Positions 52,355 to 63,395 are shown, counted from the stretch's first letter. The stretch: 64,000 bases of DNA from Bradyrhizobium diversitatis (GCF_016031635.1 NZ_JACEGD010000023.1:34626-98625), one strand, 5' to 3'. Notes: a model not told the origin generated them from the letters alone. Made by a program: numbers and translations.

Positions 52355-55300
52355 TCACGGATTCTGCGGCGTCAGCACCAGCGGCGGCTTTGGCCTGGGC
52401 TTGGCGGGCGGCGGGCCCGGAGCCGGCTTCACCTCGATCGGCGGCGGCAGTGGCGCGGCCTGCTGGCTTGCGAGCGGCGGGCTTGCGAGCTGCGGGCTTG
52501 TGAGTGGGGGGCTTGGCGTAGCGGGAGCCGCCTGCGGCGCCCGCGGCGTCGGCGCGGGCCTCGACTCCACCTTGGGCCTTGCCGGCATGCGGCGGGGGTC
52601 CTGCCCCGGCAGGGGCACATGGGCCGGCGCCTGCTCAGGCGCTGCATCCGGAGACACCAGCGTCGGCAGCGCAGCGGTGGCCGGCGGCGGCTCGCCGCGT
52701 TCGATGGCATCCAGCCGACGCGTCTCGCGATCGATCGTGCGCACCGCAAGCCATGACGAGAGCGGCGTGAGGTCGATGGTGCGGCTCAGCTTGTCGGGGG
52801 GCCCTGCCGCGAACAGCTGGATCTCCGGCGGGGCGCCGGAGAGGCCGGTCATGATCGGCGTCAGGCTGGCGCGGATGTCGGCCTGGTCGGCGGGAATGTC
52901 GTAGCCGCCGGAAACGATGGCGCGGGCGTTCTTGGCCTCCAGCGACGTCGCGCCGACGCGCAGCCGGCCGTCGCGGATCGTGAACGGGATCTGGGCCGAG
53001 GCGATCGTAATGGGAGCGGCCGACAGCGCGGGCTCGACGAGCTGCCGCAGACGGTTGTCGTCGGCGACCTGGCCGCCGTCGCTGGCGCGGATCGCGATCT
53101 CGAACGCACGCGGATTGAGGCCGCTGATTTCCGCGGACTCGAGCGTCACCGTGCCGTTGCCGGCGAGCGCACCGGTCAAAGCCGCGACGCTGCGGCCCTG
53201 GCTGGTGAGCGCCATCTGCACCGAGGCGCGCCCCTTGGACAGCGCGAGATCGCGATAGCGCAGCGTCGCCGCATCGACATTGCCGAGCTCGATGCGCGCG
53301 TTCAGCGCAAGACCATTCGCGCCGTTGCGCGCGTCGAGGCTCGCGGACATCTCGCCGCCGCCGAGGCCGGCCTTGAGCGCATCGAACGCGAGCGACTGCC
53401 CGTCGCTCCGGATCGTGCCGCCGAAGGGGCGCAGCTCGATGCCGCCTGGCAACGTTCCTCGCAAGGCCTGAAAGGCGATGCGGCCACGCCAGCCGCCGAC
53501 GAGCCCCGGACTGAACGGCTCACCGGACTCATGTCCGGCCGCGCCGATCGCGATTGCGAGCGCCGGGGCAAGATCGAGCGAGTCGAGGCCGACCTCGCCG
53601 TCGACGCTCTTCTCCTGATCGAGCGTCATCGAAAGATGCCCGCGCAGATGCGAGCCTGCTGCATTGCCGTCGAGATCGTCGAAGGTCAGGCGATTGCCCG
53701 ACAGCGTGAGGCGGGAGAACAGGCTGACGTTCTGCGCCGATTTGTCGGCCGGCCCGGTGCCGAGCAGCGGCGCCAGATTGACGTTGCGCACCCGCAGGTT
53801 CACGCTGGCCTTAGGTTCGGACGATTTGGGCTCCGACAGTTCGACGCTGCCTTGCGCATCCGCATCGAGCCCGCCGCCGCTGAGCTTCGCGTTCAATTGC
53901 AGCGGCCGGCGCCAGGCGCCGCTCAGGCGGCCTTCGAATTGCGAGGCGCCCTCGCCCGCGGCCACGACGCGATCGAGCCCGAGCAGCGCCAGCAGCGCGC
54001 CGGCCTGCGATGCCGAGCCCTTCGTATCCAGCGTGAAGTCGCTGTTGCGCAACCTTTCAAGGTCGATTCCTCCGATGGCCGCCGCCGGCGTCTGCGCGAC
54101 CAGGGTCGTGGTCGCCTTGAGCTGCGGCGCGTCGAGGTCGAGCACGATTCGCGCATTGCTGCGATCGGCATGCTCGGTGTTCCTGTCGAGGCTGAGATCG
54201 AGCTTGAGACGGGCCGCGCCGGGTGATGACGGCAGCGCATCGAAGCGCGCGCGCACCGCGGGCGCAAACGGCTCGATCAGCGCGGTGAGCTCGCGCAGCG
54301 AACTGGCCGAGGATTTCACCGCGAGCTTGCCGGTGGCTTTGGTGCGGTCGAAGCTGCCGCTCGCCTCCGTGGTCAGGCCGCTGGCCTGGCCGAAGCGCAA
54401 CTGCTCCAGCGACAGCGATGCGGGGCTGTAGGCGAGCCTGGCTGCGAACGGCCGCAGCTCCTGGCCGGCGGAGATCGCGCGGCCGATATCCAGTGAGAGC
54501 TTCGCCTCTTCCGGCCACTCGCCCTGCGGCCCCGCGAGCGCGCGGACAAAACTCGCGGCGGCATCGAGGTCGAGCCGGTCGGCCTTGAGCTCCGCGTCGA
54601 TGCGCGAGCCCTTGCTCGCGCCTGTCTGCACGAAGGCGATGCGGCCCTCCACCGCGCCGCCGTCGATGTCGGCCTTCAGCTTGTCGATGGCGAGGTGATT
54701 GGCGGCGATGGTCACGTCACCGGCGAGGCGCAGCGGCCGCGTGCTGCGCCGGTTGACCTCGCTGCGGCCCTGAAGCCAGGCCACCAGCGTGTCCGGATCG
54801 GACGATTCGATGCGCAGACGGCCGCTGAAGCTGTCCGCGCCGGGGGTCGCGCCGTTGAGTGAAAGCTGCGTCGTGCCGGGCGCACGCAATTCGAGCCGCT
54901 GGAAGGTCCATGACCTGCCGTCGGTCTGAAGCTCGGCCGCGATGTTCTGAAGTGGACGGCCGCCGAGCATGATCTGATCGGCATTGAATTCGATCTGCGC
55001 CGGGATTGGCGTCTGCGGGATCGCCGCAAGGCCCGCCCGCAGCGCCGGCAGGACGCGCTGCGGATCGGCATCGTCCCTGGCCGTCAGCCTGTCGGCATCG
55101 ACCTGCCGCGCCGACAGCACCGCGCGCAGCAGCGGCGAGGCGCCGAACCTGAGTTCACCAACGCCGCCGAGCTTCAGCGCGGCGTCTTCCGTGCCGAAGC
55201 TCGCGTCGATCTGCTCGAATTTCGCGCCGGCCGGATCCGCCTTGAGCCTGGTCGCGAGCTTCCAGGGCGTCGGCCCCGCCTCGCCCGCCTTCCTGATCGC

Positions 55301-56026
55301 GGGCACGGCGAGCGTCAGCGCGCCGTCGAATTTCGGCTGGCGGTTGTCGAAGGCGAGCACGCCTTCGAGATCGGCGAGGATGGCGCGCTCGCCGGGATCG
55401 ATGTTGAGGTGGAGACGGGTGGCGCTGCCGTCGGCGCTCGGGCCGGAGGAGACGCGGAACGGATAGCGCACCCCGGCGGCGCTGAAACTGCCGTCGCCCC
55501 GCACCGAGCCCGCGAGCGAGCGCACGTCGCCGGAGAAGGCGATGTCGTTCAATTCCAGCGTCGAGCGGCTGGCGGCGTCGTGCAGGGCGATGCGGCCGGT
55601 GAGATTGAGCCGTTCGATGGCGAGGGACGCCAGATCGAAGGCGCCGCTCGCGATCGAGGGCAGATCGACCCGCCCGCGCGCGTCCAGGCCGAGATCCAGC
55701 GCCATGCCGCCCACCGAAAGCTCGGTGGCGCGCCATTCGCCGCGCATCAGGGAGCCGAGGCTGAACTCGACGTCGAGCTTGTCGGCGCGCAGGCGGCCGA
55801 GATCGTTGTTGCCGCCGAAGGTGACGCCGCGCAGCCGCAGCGTCGGCGCCGGCAGCAGCCGCGCGTCGAGCTCGCCCGCGACCCGCACCGGCACGCCGAT
55901 GATCTTGGCGGCCTCCGCCTCGAACTGGGGCCTGAACTGGTTCCAGTCGACGTAGTAAGGCCCGATCAGCGCGGCCAGCAGCGCAATAATGAAGGCAATC
56001 GCCAATCCGAGCAGCGTCGTCTGCAC
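52355..56026 (-). CDS. AsmA-family large envelope protein
   Basis: 1223 residues from GTG 56026, chosen because GAGGGGAG lies five bases upstream; a TTG six codons earlier is the only alternative. One N-terminal membrane helix (VQTTLLGLAIAFIIALLAALIGPYYVDW) leads into the AsmA motif WNQFRPQFEAEAAKIIGVPVRVAGELDARLLPAPTLRLRGVTFGG. A long beta-rich periplasmic region and a Pro/Ala-rich tail of about 130 residues follow. AsmA-like proteins are thought to bridge inner and outer membranes and move phospholipids. The Pro-rich C-terminus is unusual in length. Confidence 0.88.
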   Translation of the reverse strand: MQTTLLGLAIAFIIALLAALIGPYYVDWNQFRPQFEAEAAKIIGVPVRVAGELDARLLPAPTLRLRGVTFGGNNDLGRLRADKLDVEFSLGSLMRGEWRATELSVGGMALDLGLDARGRVDLPSIASGAFDLASLAIERLNLTGRIALHDAASRSTLELNDIAFSGDVRSLAGSVRGDGSFSAAGVRYPFRVSSGPSADGSATRLHLNIDPGERAILADLEGVLAFDNRQPKFDGALTLAVPAIRKAGEAGPTPWKLATRLKADPAGAKFEQIDASFGTEDAALKLGGVGELRFGASPLLRAVLSARQVDADRLTARDDADPQRVLPALRAGLAAIPQTPIPAQIEFNADQIMLGGRPLQNIAAELQTDGRSWTFQRLELRAPGTTQLSLNGATPGADSFSGRLRIESSDPDTLVAWLQGRSEVNRRSTRPLRLAGDVTIAANHLAIDKLKADIDGGAVEGRIAFVQTGASKGSRIDAELKADRLDLDAAASFVRALAGPQGEWPEEAKLSLDIGRAISAGQELRPFAARLAYSPASLSLEQLRFGQASGLTTEASGSFDRTKATGKLAVKSSASSLRELTALIEPFAPAVRARFDALPSSPGAARLKLDLSLDRNTEHADRSNARIVLDLDAPQLKATTTLVAQTPAAAIGGIDLERLRNSDFTLDTKGSASQAGALLALLGLDRVVAAGEGASQFEGRLSGAWRRPLQLNAKLSGGGLDADAQGSVELSEPKSSEPKASVNLRVRNVNLAPLLGTGPADKSAQNVSLFSRLTLSGNRLTFDDLDGNAAGSHLRGHLSMTLDQEKSVDGEVGLDSLDLAPALAIAIGAAGHESGEPFSPGLVGGWRGRIAFQALRGTLPGGIELRPFGGTIRSDGQSLAFDALKAGLGGGEMSASLDARNGANGLALNARIELGNVDAATLRYRDLALSKGRASVQMALTSQGRSVAALTGALAGNGTVTLESAEISGLNPRAFEIAIRASDGGQVADDNRLRQLVEPALSAAPITIASAQIPFTIRDGRLRVGATSLEAKNARAIVSGGYDIPADQADIRASLTPIMTGLSGAPPEIQLFAAGPPDKLSRTIDLTPLSSWLAVRTIDRETRRLDAIERGEPPPATAALPTLVSPDAAPEQAPAHVPLPGQDPRRMPARPKVESRPAPTPRAPQAAPATPSPPLTSPQLASPPLASQQAAPLPPPIEVKPAPGPPPAKPRPKPPLVLTPQNP

Positions 56027-56158
56027 GGGTCTCCCCTCGGCCAAACCGGCCCGGGCCGAACCTGAGGGCCTCAGGCGCGCCGGAACAGCCCCTTATATAG
56101 AGGGAAGTGTGGCGAAGTCACAGCGACTGTTGCGCGCGGAGGTTAACGCCGGCGCGCC

Positions 56159-57388
<1,230 letters not shown>

Positions 57389-57469
57389 GGTGACCTCAGA
57401 CCGGTTGCCGCATGAATCGAATACGCCGGGCAGCCCCTCATGCGCAGCGTAACCATCCCTGAATGATCG

Positions 57470-57495
57470 AACTCGATACATTGTTGTATCGAGTT
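57470..57495. promoter_or_regulatory. Perfect palindrome, candidate TetR operator between P450 and regulator
   Basis: AACTCGATACA and TGTATCGAGTT form 11-base perfect arms separated by TTGT. It lies 82 bases before the P450 start and 24 bases before the TetR ATG, so a bound dimer could block both promoters. Size and symmetry are as expected for a TetR operator. Confidence 0.82.
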
Positions 57496-57518
57496 GCAGT
57501 CTGCCCTAACCTGTGCCG

Positions 57519-58157
57519 ATGTCAAGGGTGAGAACGAGACCGACCAGGGACGATACGCGCGACAGGCTGTTCGAGGCGGCCGCGCGCGTGTTCGAACAGG
57601 ACGGCATCGGCGGCGCCAGCATCGAGGCGATCGCGGCGGCGGCGGGCTTTAGCCGCGGGGCGTTCTATTCGAACTTCAAGAGCAAGGACGAGTTGATCAT
57701 CGCCATGCTCGAGGACCATGTCGAGCAGTCGATCCGGCGCAACATGGACATCCTCGCGCAGCACGACAATCTCGACGATTTCATCGCGGCGCTGAAGACG
57801 ATGGACCGCAGCCGGCAGGATCCGCTCGGCCGCTCGCCCCTCCTCCACATGGAGATGATCCTGTTCGTCGCACGCGCCGAGAAGCGCCGCCCGGAGCTTG
57901 CCAAGCGCCTGCGCGCGCGGCGCAAGCTGGTCGCCGACATCGTCGAGGCGACATTGAAGAGCAACGGGCGCAACGACAATCTGAACCCGCCCTGGATGGC
58001 CTCCGTCGTGCTCGCGCTGGAAGACGGCTTTCGCCTGCACCGGCTGATCGATCCGGAGACGACGCCGGCCGACAGTTTCCTGCGCGCGATCACGGATCTC
58101 AGGCGCAGGACGGGATTGGCCTCGGACCACGTCGAAGTGGTCCGCGTCGAGCCTTGA
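57519..58157 (+). CDS. TetR-family transcriptional regulator
   Basis: 212 residues from ATG 57519. The helix-turn-helix is TRDRLFEAAARVFEQDGIGGASIEAIAAAAGFSRGAFYSNFKSKDELIIAMLEDH. The C-terminal ligand domain is typical in length. It probably represses the divergent P450 gene and itself through the palindrome at 57470-57495; the inducer is unknown but may be the P450 substrate. Confidence 0.93.
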   Translation: MSRVRTRPTRDDTRDRLFEAAARVFEQDGIGGASIEAIAAAAGFSRGAFYSNFKSKDELIIAMLEDHVEQSIRRNMDILAQHDNLDDFIAALKTMDRSRQDPLGRSPLLHMEMILFVARAEKRRPELAKRLRARRKLVADIVEATLKSNGRNDNLNPPWMASVVLALEDGFRLHRLIDPETTPADSFLRAITDLRRRTGLASDHVEVVRVEP

Positions 58158-58288
58158 TCAGGCCTCGTCGGGACCGACCGGCTCCACCGGCCATCCAAAA
58201 TACGAATACAGGAATTCCCCGACCTCGCGGTCGGTTAGTCTAGCATCATCAAAGGAAGCTGAAGTCGTTTAGGCCACGTAGCAGGCTG

Positions 58289-58576
58289 ATGATGAGCAAC
58301 GTATCTGACCTAGACGCGTGGATCAACGAGTCCATTCACATCAGCGCAAAGAGTGACTATCACCCCACAGCCTTCGTCGCGATGCGTACAAGGCGCGGTA
58401 CCGTCGCGGCGATCAAGCGGCTTGTGAGCCAAGGGGACACACAGAGCGGGTTTCGGCGTCTCAAGCAACTGGGCTTGAAGAAGTGAACAATCGAGCAGGC
58501 GGTGCTCAACTTCTACGATGACTTCCCCAATCGCGAATTGCGTGAAGCCGCTCGATCGCAGCTTGAGCAACCTTGA
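58289..58576 (+). pseudogene. Small unknown gene interrupted by an in-frame stop
   Basis: From ATG 58289 the frame reads 65 residues to TGA 58484-58486. It then continues in the same frame with TIEQAVLNFYDDFPNRELREAARSQLEQ and a second stop at 58574-58576. Both halves are protein-like, and the joint reads GLKK-stop-TIEQAVL, where TGG (Trp) would restore one 95-residue protein. The pattern YHPTxFxxM...GTVxAIKRLVSQGDTQSGFRRLxxLG...T(I/V)EQAVL...ELREAAR resembles a widespread uncharacterised small family. Either a nonsense mutation or two short ORFs. Confidence 0.65.
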
Positions 58577-59120
58577 ACTAGCGGGGACGCAGACCTGCAT
58601 GTGGCCGGTGGCAGGGTTGTAGCGGTTCTTGCCGTAGTCGGACGGGCTGGAGCAGGAGCGGAGGCACCGCGACGGATGCCGCCATCAGGTATACGCAGCA
58701 TCGCGGGCTGTCTGTCAGTGCACACAGCAAGCTTACCGCGCAAAGGTGCGTTCAGCAGCGGTGGTGCCTCTTAGGCAGCCATTGGCGAAGTAGTCGGTGG
58801 TGCGTGGCATTGCTTGGAAGACACGATTTGTGGCGAATCGATACGGACGACACTTCGCGGCTGCGAGATTCGTGGTGAAATGGATCACACGCTCTTTGTA
58901 GCAGGCCACGTAATCTTGCCCCGCATTGGCGCCTTGGGGGCTTCGTTTCTATGATTGATTTACTTAGGAAAGTGGCACAGGCAGCACATGCGATTTCTGG
59001 GCGCCTACGATCTCAAGGAAGCAACAAAGCCGTCGCGGAGCTCATCTACAATAGCTTAAGCTAACGTATTGCCGCGCAGTTGCGCCTAGATGCGGGTTGT
59101 ATCGATAAAGCGGAATTGCA
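58577..59120. other. Accessory intergenic stretch with possible gene remnants
   Basis: About 540 bases with a composition closer to 55% GC. On the minus strand near 58600-58640 one frame reads DYGKNRYNPATGHMQVC, which looks protein-like but has no complete ORF, so it may be a decayed short secreted protein. Nothing else is recognised. Confidence 0.45.
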
Positions 59121-60788
59121 ATGTCACAGTATAATGAGATGGTTCTTTTGTTGATCTTGTGGGCCGCTTCACTTCTGTACGGCCTCTTGTTTTTTTTCTT
59201 TTTGTGGTGGCTCGTCTGGAAGATCATTCGGTTGGTGGTCCGCCACATCGGCGCATTTGGTGAAACACCAGCCGCGCGGTTCGTGTCGCTCGGCATCGTT
59301 TTGTGGTTTAACCCCCATATTCTTAGCGATCCGATCGACGCGCTGAATGGATTCATAAAGCCGCTGCTGAGCAGCGTGCCCCAGTCAATCGGGACAACGC
59401 TCGCTCAGTTCAAGAGCAGCTCAAATCCAACTGTGTTCTTTGATCAATTCATGCGGCTGACTGGGCTGCTCGTAACAGCACTAACGAGCTTCCTGTCGCG
59501 GCTCGAACTGACCAGGCTGTTTATCGGCTTGGCTGAATGGGCAGCTCTCGGCACCCTCCTGAGCTGTCTGGTCGCTCCACGGAGAGTAGGATTCGGTTCG
59601 GCGGCGATCGCTGGCTTTGCGAGTATTTCGTACAGGACACGCACGCTCGTGGCTCTTCTGGCGATTGTCGCCTTGGGCGGAACCGTCGGCATTTCCTCAA
59701 TCGTCGCCGTTCCGTATTTGCGGCAATCGGCCGAAGCAACAGCGAAAGAGAAGGAGACGCTCGCAGCAGAGCTAGAGCAGGCGGGCTATTCGGCCGAAGA
59801 CTATGAGCGCCAGTTTCCCGGAGATATTCGCGAACCGACGATATTGAAAACCCTCAAAGAGAAGTTGGCATCGTCAAATGATGAAGACATGAAGGCCGTC
59901 GCTTCACCACTCCTTTTAAGCCTCGACAGCATTCGGAATGGTGCTCTCGTCGCTTACAAGAACCTCCAATATACGGGCCTCGGTCGACAAGACGAGCAAA
60001 TGAATAAGGCTATCAGGAAATTCGGTATCAACGCTGGTCGCGGAGCACAAGAGCGCGCACGTTACTCCGAAAAGCTTCAGGCTTGGTATCGGAATCAGGT
60101 GGGGGCTATCGGAGGCAGGATTGGGGACTGCAAAGGTCGAGTTGAGAACTTTGATAGCGTCATCATAAATCTGTCGAGTACGCTTGAGCGGCTCACGTCG
60201 CCAACTCTGTTTACGCGCGTTCTGGGCGGCGATCTCATAAAACAGATTGTTGAGCCCCTAGAGCAGCCTTTACGGCAAATCGCTACTTGCAACACAAGTG
60301 AATTGCCGGAGGATGCTCCCGATCTGGTTCCGGCCGAAAACTGGGGACCATTCGGTACAACGGCTCGCTGGTTGCTCAGTACAGGTTCGTTGGACCTGAC
60401 GCTGATTGCCGGGATGCTCGGGTTCGGTCTATTGGGCGCGACTATTTCCACAGCCGTACGAAAAGGAGCACTCCTGGACTATCAGGACCAGACAGTGGCG
60501 TCCGATCTCGCAGGGGTAATCATTCGCGGCTTTTCGGCGGCGATCGTCGTCTTCCTTGCCGCAATGGGCGGATTGGCCATCTTTTCCGCTTCAGGGGGAA
60601 GCCAGCCGACGGACCCCAACCCGTACGTTCTGTTCCTCACCTGCTTTGTTGCAGCGGTCTATAGCGAAGATCTTTGGCTCGGAGCGCGGCGCCGCTTTCG
60701 AGATAGGGCGGGCCTATCCTCAGAGGAGCCAAAGCCGGCATCTGATCCCTGGCGGCAGTACAGGCAAGATACGCCCGACCATCGCTAG
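59121..60788 (+). CDS. Large membrane protein of unknown function
   Basis: 555 residues, family not recognised. N-terminal hydrophobic helices lie at about 7-38, 52-64, 111-126, 131-151 and 175-200. A charged, partly coiled region of about 200 residues follows (AEATAKEKETLAAELEQAGYSAEDYERQF...). Three C-terminal helices (425-445, 462-489, 501-517) carry GFGLLGATIST, VIIRGFSAAIVVFLAAMGGLAIFSA and NPYVLFLTCFVAAVYSEDLWLGARRRF. That C-terminal module (IRG-AAIVVFLA-GG, then NPY-FVAAVYSE) recalls, from memory, the end of various uncharacterised bacterial membrane proteins. Base composition is less GC-rich than the core genome, and it has no operon partner. The ATG has no strong ribosome site. Confidence 0.75.
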   Translation: MSQYNEMVLLLILWAASLLYGLLFFFFLWWLVWKIIRLVVRHIGAFGETPAARFVSLGIVLWFNPHILSDPIDALNGFIKPLLSSVPQSIGTTLAQFKSSSNPTVFFDQFMRLTGLLVTALTSFLSRLELTRLFIGLAEWAALGTLLSCLVAPRRVGFGSAAIAGFASISYRTRTLVALLAIVALGGTVGISSIVAVPYLRQSAEATAKEKETLAAELEQAGYSAEDYERQFPGDIREPTILKTLKEKLASSNDEDMKAVASPLLLSLDSIRNGALVAYKNLQYTGLGRQDEQMNKAIRKFGINAGRGAQERARYSEKLQAWYRNQVGAIGGRIGDCKGRVENFDSVIINLSSTLERLTSPTLFTRVLGGDLIKQIVEPLEQPLRQIATCNTSELPEDAPDLVPAENWGPFGTTARWLLSTGSLDLTLIAGMLGFGLLGATISTAVRKGALLDYQDQTVASDLAGVIIRGFSAAIVVFLAAMGGLAIFSASGGSQPTDPNPYVLFLTCFVAAVYSEDLWLGARRRFRDRAGLSSEEPKPASDPWRQYRQDTPDHR

Positions 60789-61148
60789 TCTAGCTTGACC
60801 CGTAGCCGGGAACCGATCGGATGGATGCGCAGGTTCATCAGGTCGTTTGCTGCACTCGACGCGCAGATGCGTCGGGAAATCTCGCCTGCAGACCGGCCGG
60901 ATGTACACCGGTCCGTGCAGACCTATCCGTAAGGCTCGTTGCGCTTAGCCACATCCCTCGCTTGATCGATACCAACGGTAGCATCCGGCTCTCTGCCGAG
61001 AGCCATGCAACGGTGACGACTTTATCGAGAGCTATGACCGGACCGACCGCAGCTTCCAGAAAGAGCGGTCATTCTGGCTCCCTTGATGGTGCGGGACCAC
61101 TAGAGAACCCGCAAAGGTTGTTATACGGTCAGGCGCGCAGAGCGAGGG
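60789..61148. other. Intergenic stretch, no gene recognised
   Basis: 360 bases between the large membrane protein and the CPBP relic. Open frames on both strands lack domain character. GAGGGG near 61143-61149 may be the ribosome site for the next gene. Confidence 0.5.
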
Positions 61149-61160
61149 GTGATTGATCGC

Positions 61161-61930
61161 ATGTCGCAAACCGAGGGGCCGCCCACCGGCCTGAACGTCA
61201 CTTCGCGCGCCGGTTTCGAATGGCGTCGGAGCATCATAACTTTGATGCTGGTTCTTGCCCCTATGGCGCTTGCGGTCATTGTGATGACCATTGGACTTGC
61301 CGCCCGGGCGATGTGGCTCTTCATACACCGCGCTTCCGCCGAGCTGCCCGCGCCACCCAGCTTGGCCTGCTGTCGTACGCAATCAGCAGTTGGCTTGCCG
61401 TAGCCTTGGCATTGGTCTGGACAACGCGTCAGACCTTGCGCTCGGACGTCTTCAGATTTCGCAGACTAACCCTCCCCGCCATCGCCGCGAGCCTCATTGG
61501 CTTCGGGATCGTCACAGCCGGCGTGCCCATCGTGACACATTGGTTGGCTAGCGTAACTGGACATCGAAGCCAGGATGTTCGGATCGATTTTCATGACGCG
61601 AAGGCAATCGCAATTGTGGTCTTTCTTTTCGTCGTGACAACGCCGGTGACCGAAGAAATCCTCTACCGTGGCCTCTTGGTTTCTTGGCTGCGTCGAATTG
61701 GCTGGCAAGATTCCAACATCCTGGCCTTTGGAACCGTGATCTTTGCTGCCAATCATATTATTCCGCTCGGTCTCGTTTGGGCTGCAGCGATGATTTTGTT
61801 GGGCCTGGTGACGTACGCGCTGCGCTTGCGCTACGAATCGCTTTCTCCCGCTTGGCTCGTCCACGCACTTTTCAACGCGCAGCTCACGCTGTCCTATCCG
61901 TTGATGGCTTGGTTCGCGCAAGCCGCCTAG
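61161..61930 (+). pseudogene. CPBP-family intramembrane protease, frameshifted
   Basis: The N-terminal part from ATG 61161 (SQTEGPPTGLNVTSRAGFEWRRSIITLMLVLAPMALAVIVMTIGLAARAM) runs in one frame. Near 61310-61330 the hydrophobic text moves to the -1 frame (TPRFRRAARATQLGLLSYAISSWLAVALAL) and continues to TAG 61930. The downstream part keeps all three CPBP motifs: VTEEILYRG, FAANHIIPLG and HALFN. A one-base loss (or two-base gain) explains the break. An ATG/GTG start inside the second frame could still give a shorter, motif-complete protein of about 200 residues. Confidence 0.72.
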
Positions 61931-62139
61931 TTGTTCGAGCGGCTGGGAGGGCAATGCGGCACCTGGACCCGTCGCAGGCGTTCGCTAGTGGCATCGTTGC
62001 GACAAATTCCGGCCGACCTCAAAGTCTCGGACGTGAGGTGTAACGGACGCCACTTTGACCGGGCCAAACCGAACAGATTGCCCCGAGCGGACATTGTGAC
62101 GCCTCGGGTTGAATTGCAGCAATGACGCTGATTTTTGCC

Positions 62140-63138
62140 TTAAGGCCGCAGGCTTCGCTGAAGGAAGGAAGCCGTATCAGCGATCGACTGGGCGCGAACC
62201 GCCGCGTCAAATCCCATCGAATATCCGGGCGCTGCGGCAAGGCAGGCTCCAATAGCGGCCGGGTCAAATGGCTTCGGCTCTCCGTCGATTAGCAGGGCCG
62301 GCCGCTTCGGTCCCAGCAGGAGGAGCGGACATTTTTTCGTGCTGACGAGGTCCGGGTAGAAGCGGGCAGTGGTCAGATCGGGAACTGTCCATGCGTGGTA
62401 GGCGCCCCGATAGACTACGGTCTGGATTGGAGCTGGCGCCCCAGCGGCGCGCGCGTAAGCCAGGTAACCGTCGATCTTTGTCACTGGAAAGTTATCGTCC
62501 TTGTCGCCAAGCAGCATCAGGATCGGGGAGCCGGCATAGGCGGCCGGATCGGCAATCGCGGCAAAAGTACCTCCGGGATAGAATGCGACGTGGGCGGCAA
62601 ACCGCTCTGGTCCGGGATTGAGCGCCGACCGCAGCGTCTCCATTGCCGCAAGATGGGCCACTTCAGCACCATACGAGAAGCCGATGATCGCAATGTGCCT
62701 GGCGTCGATCCGACTCTCGCTGGAAAGGAAGCGCAATGCGGCGTATGCGTCCGCAACGCCAATCGGCAAATAACCTGGTGATCCCTGCAGGGCTGTGCCG
62801 GTGGTTCCGCGCGCAGCGAAGCTGTCATAGGTCAACGTGGCGAAGCCTGCCTTGCGCAATTCGGTAGCGATATAGCCTTCGTTTGCGTCGCGATAGCCGG
62901 CGAGCGTGTGCACGACGATGACGGCGGGGTATTGGTCCTTCACTTGTTCGGGAAGCGCGAGGGTCGCCTTGATCGTCACCGGTCCGGTCGTGGCGTCTCG
63001 CGCCAAAAGCTGGCGCATGTCGCTGTAGGTGACAGACTGAAACGTGATTGTGGTCGCGTCTGTCTGCGGCGTCCGGCAATGTCCGGCCGCCGTTCCGTAT
63101 GCGAACGCCGCCACCACTCCGCATAAGATCCGGTGCAT
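62140..63138 (-). CDS. Secreted dienelactone hydrolase-like alpha/beta hydrolase
   Basis: 332 residues from ATG 63138. A signal peptide (MHRILCGVVAAFAYGTAAGHC) is present; the Cys at its end could mark a lipoprotein but the lipobox is poor. The nucleophile elbow is IIGFSYGAEVAH (Ser), the acid is probably in MLLGDKDDNFP, and the His in YRGAYHAW. DLH relatives usually have Cys, so an esterase activity is more likely here. The substrate is unknown. It is the only intact enzyme gene in the accessory stretch. Confidence 0.82.
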   Translation of the reverse strand: MHRILCGVVAAFAYGTAAGHCRTPQTDATTITFQSVTYSDMRQLLARDATTGPVTIKATLALPEQVKDQYPAVIVVHTLAGYRDANEGYIATELRKAGFATLTYDSFAARGTTGTALQGSPGYLPIGVADAYAALRFLSSESRIDARHIAIIGFSYGAEVAHLAAMETLRSALNPGPERFAAHVAFYPGGTFAAIADPAAYAGSPILMLLGDKDDNFPVTKIDGYLAYARAAGAPAPIQTVVYRGAYHAWTVPDLTTARFYPDLVSTKKCPLLLLGPKRPALLIDGEPKPFDPAAIGACLAAAPGYSMGFDAAVRAQSIADTASFLQRSLRP

Positions 63139-63395
63139 CGGGTGCCTTCGCCTCACCTTGATCAAGCAAAACTACCCGGCCGCTTCCACGAAAGCTACGT
63201 CTGTTGTTATGCCCGTGCCTGACCTTAGCCCAAAGCGCCGCAAGGTCCGCTTCCTGTAGCTGACCCGAACAGGGCGATGCGAGCGGGCAAGGGCGGCCTT
63301 TGACCCCCATTGCGGTCGTCGCGGAGTGCGGGCAAGGTCGATTGCGATGAGCGAGGCCGCAGTCAACTTCTGGCTCAACTGATGTGAGGGACGAG

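Noticed and set aside
58484..58486. TGA as a selenocysteine codon
   Set aside because: No SECIS-like hairpin was seen just downstream and the residue expected by family feel is Trp, not Cys/Sec.
58592..58743. Short minus-strand frame with an Ala/Pro-rich N-terminus as a gene
   Set aside because: The best protein-like text (DYGKNRYNPATGHMQVC) is in another frame without a start; at most a remnant.
63139..63395. Gap upstream of the hydrolase gene as a further coding gene or repeat
   Set aside because: Minus-strand text is Arg/Cys/His-rich like spurious ORFs; a dispersed-repeat origin is possible but no second copy was found in the window.
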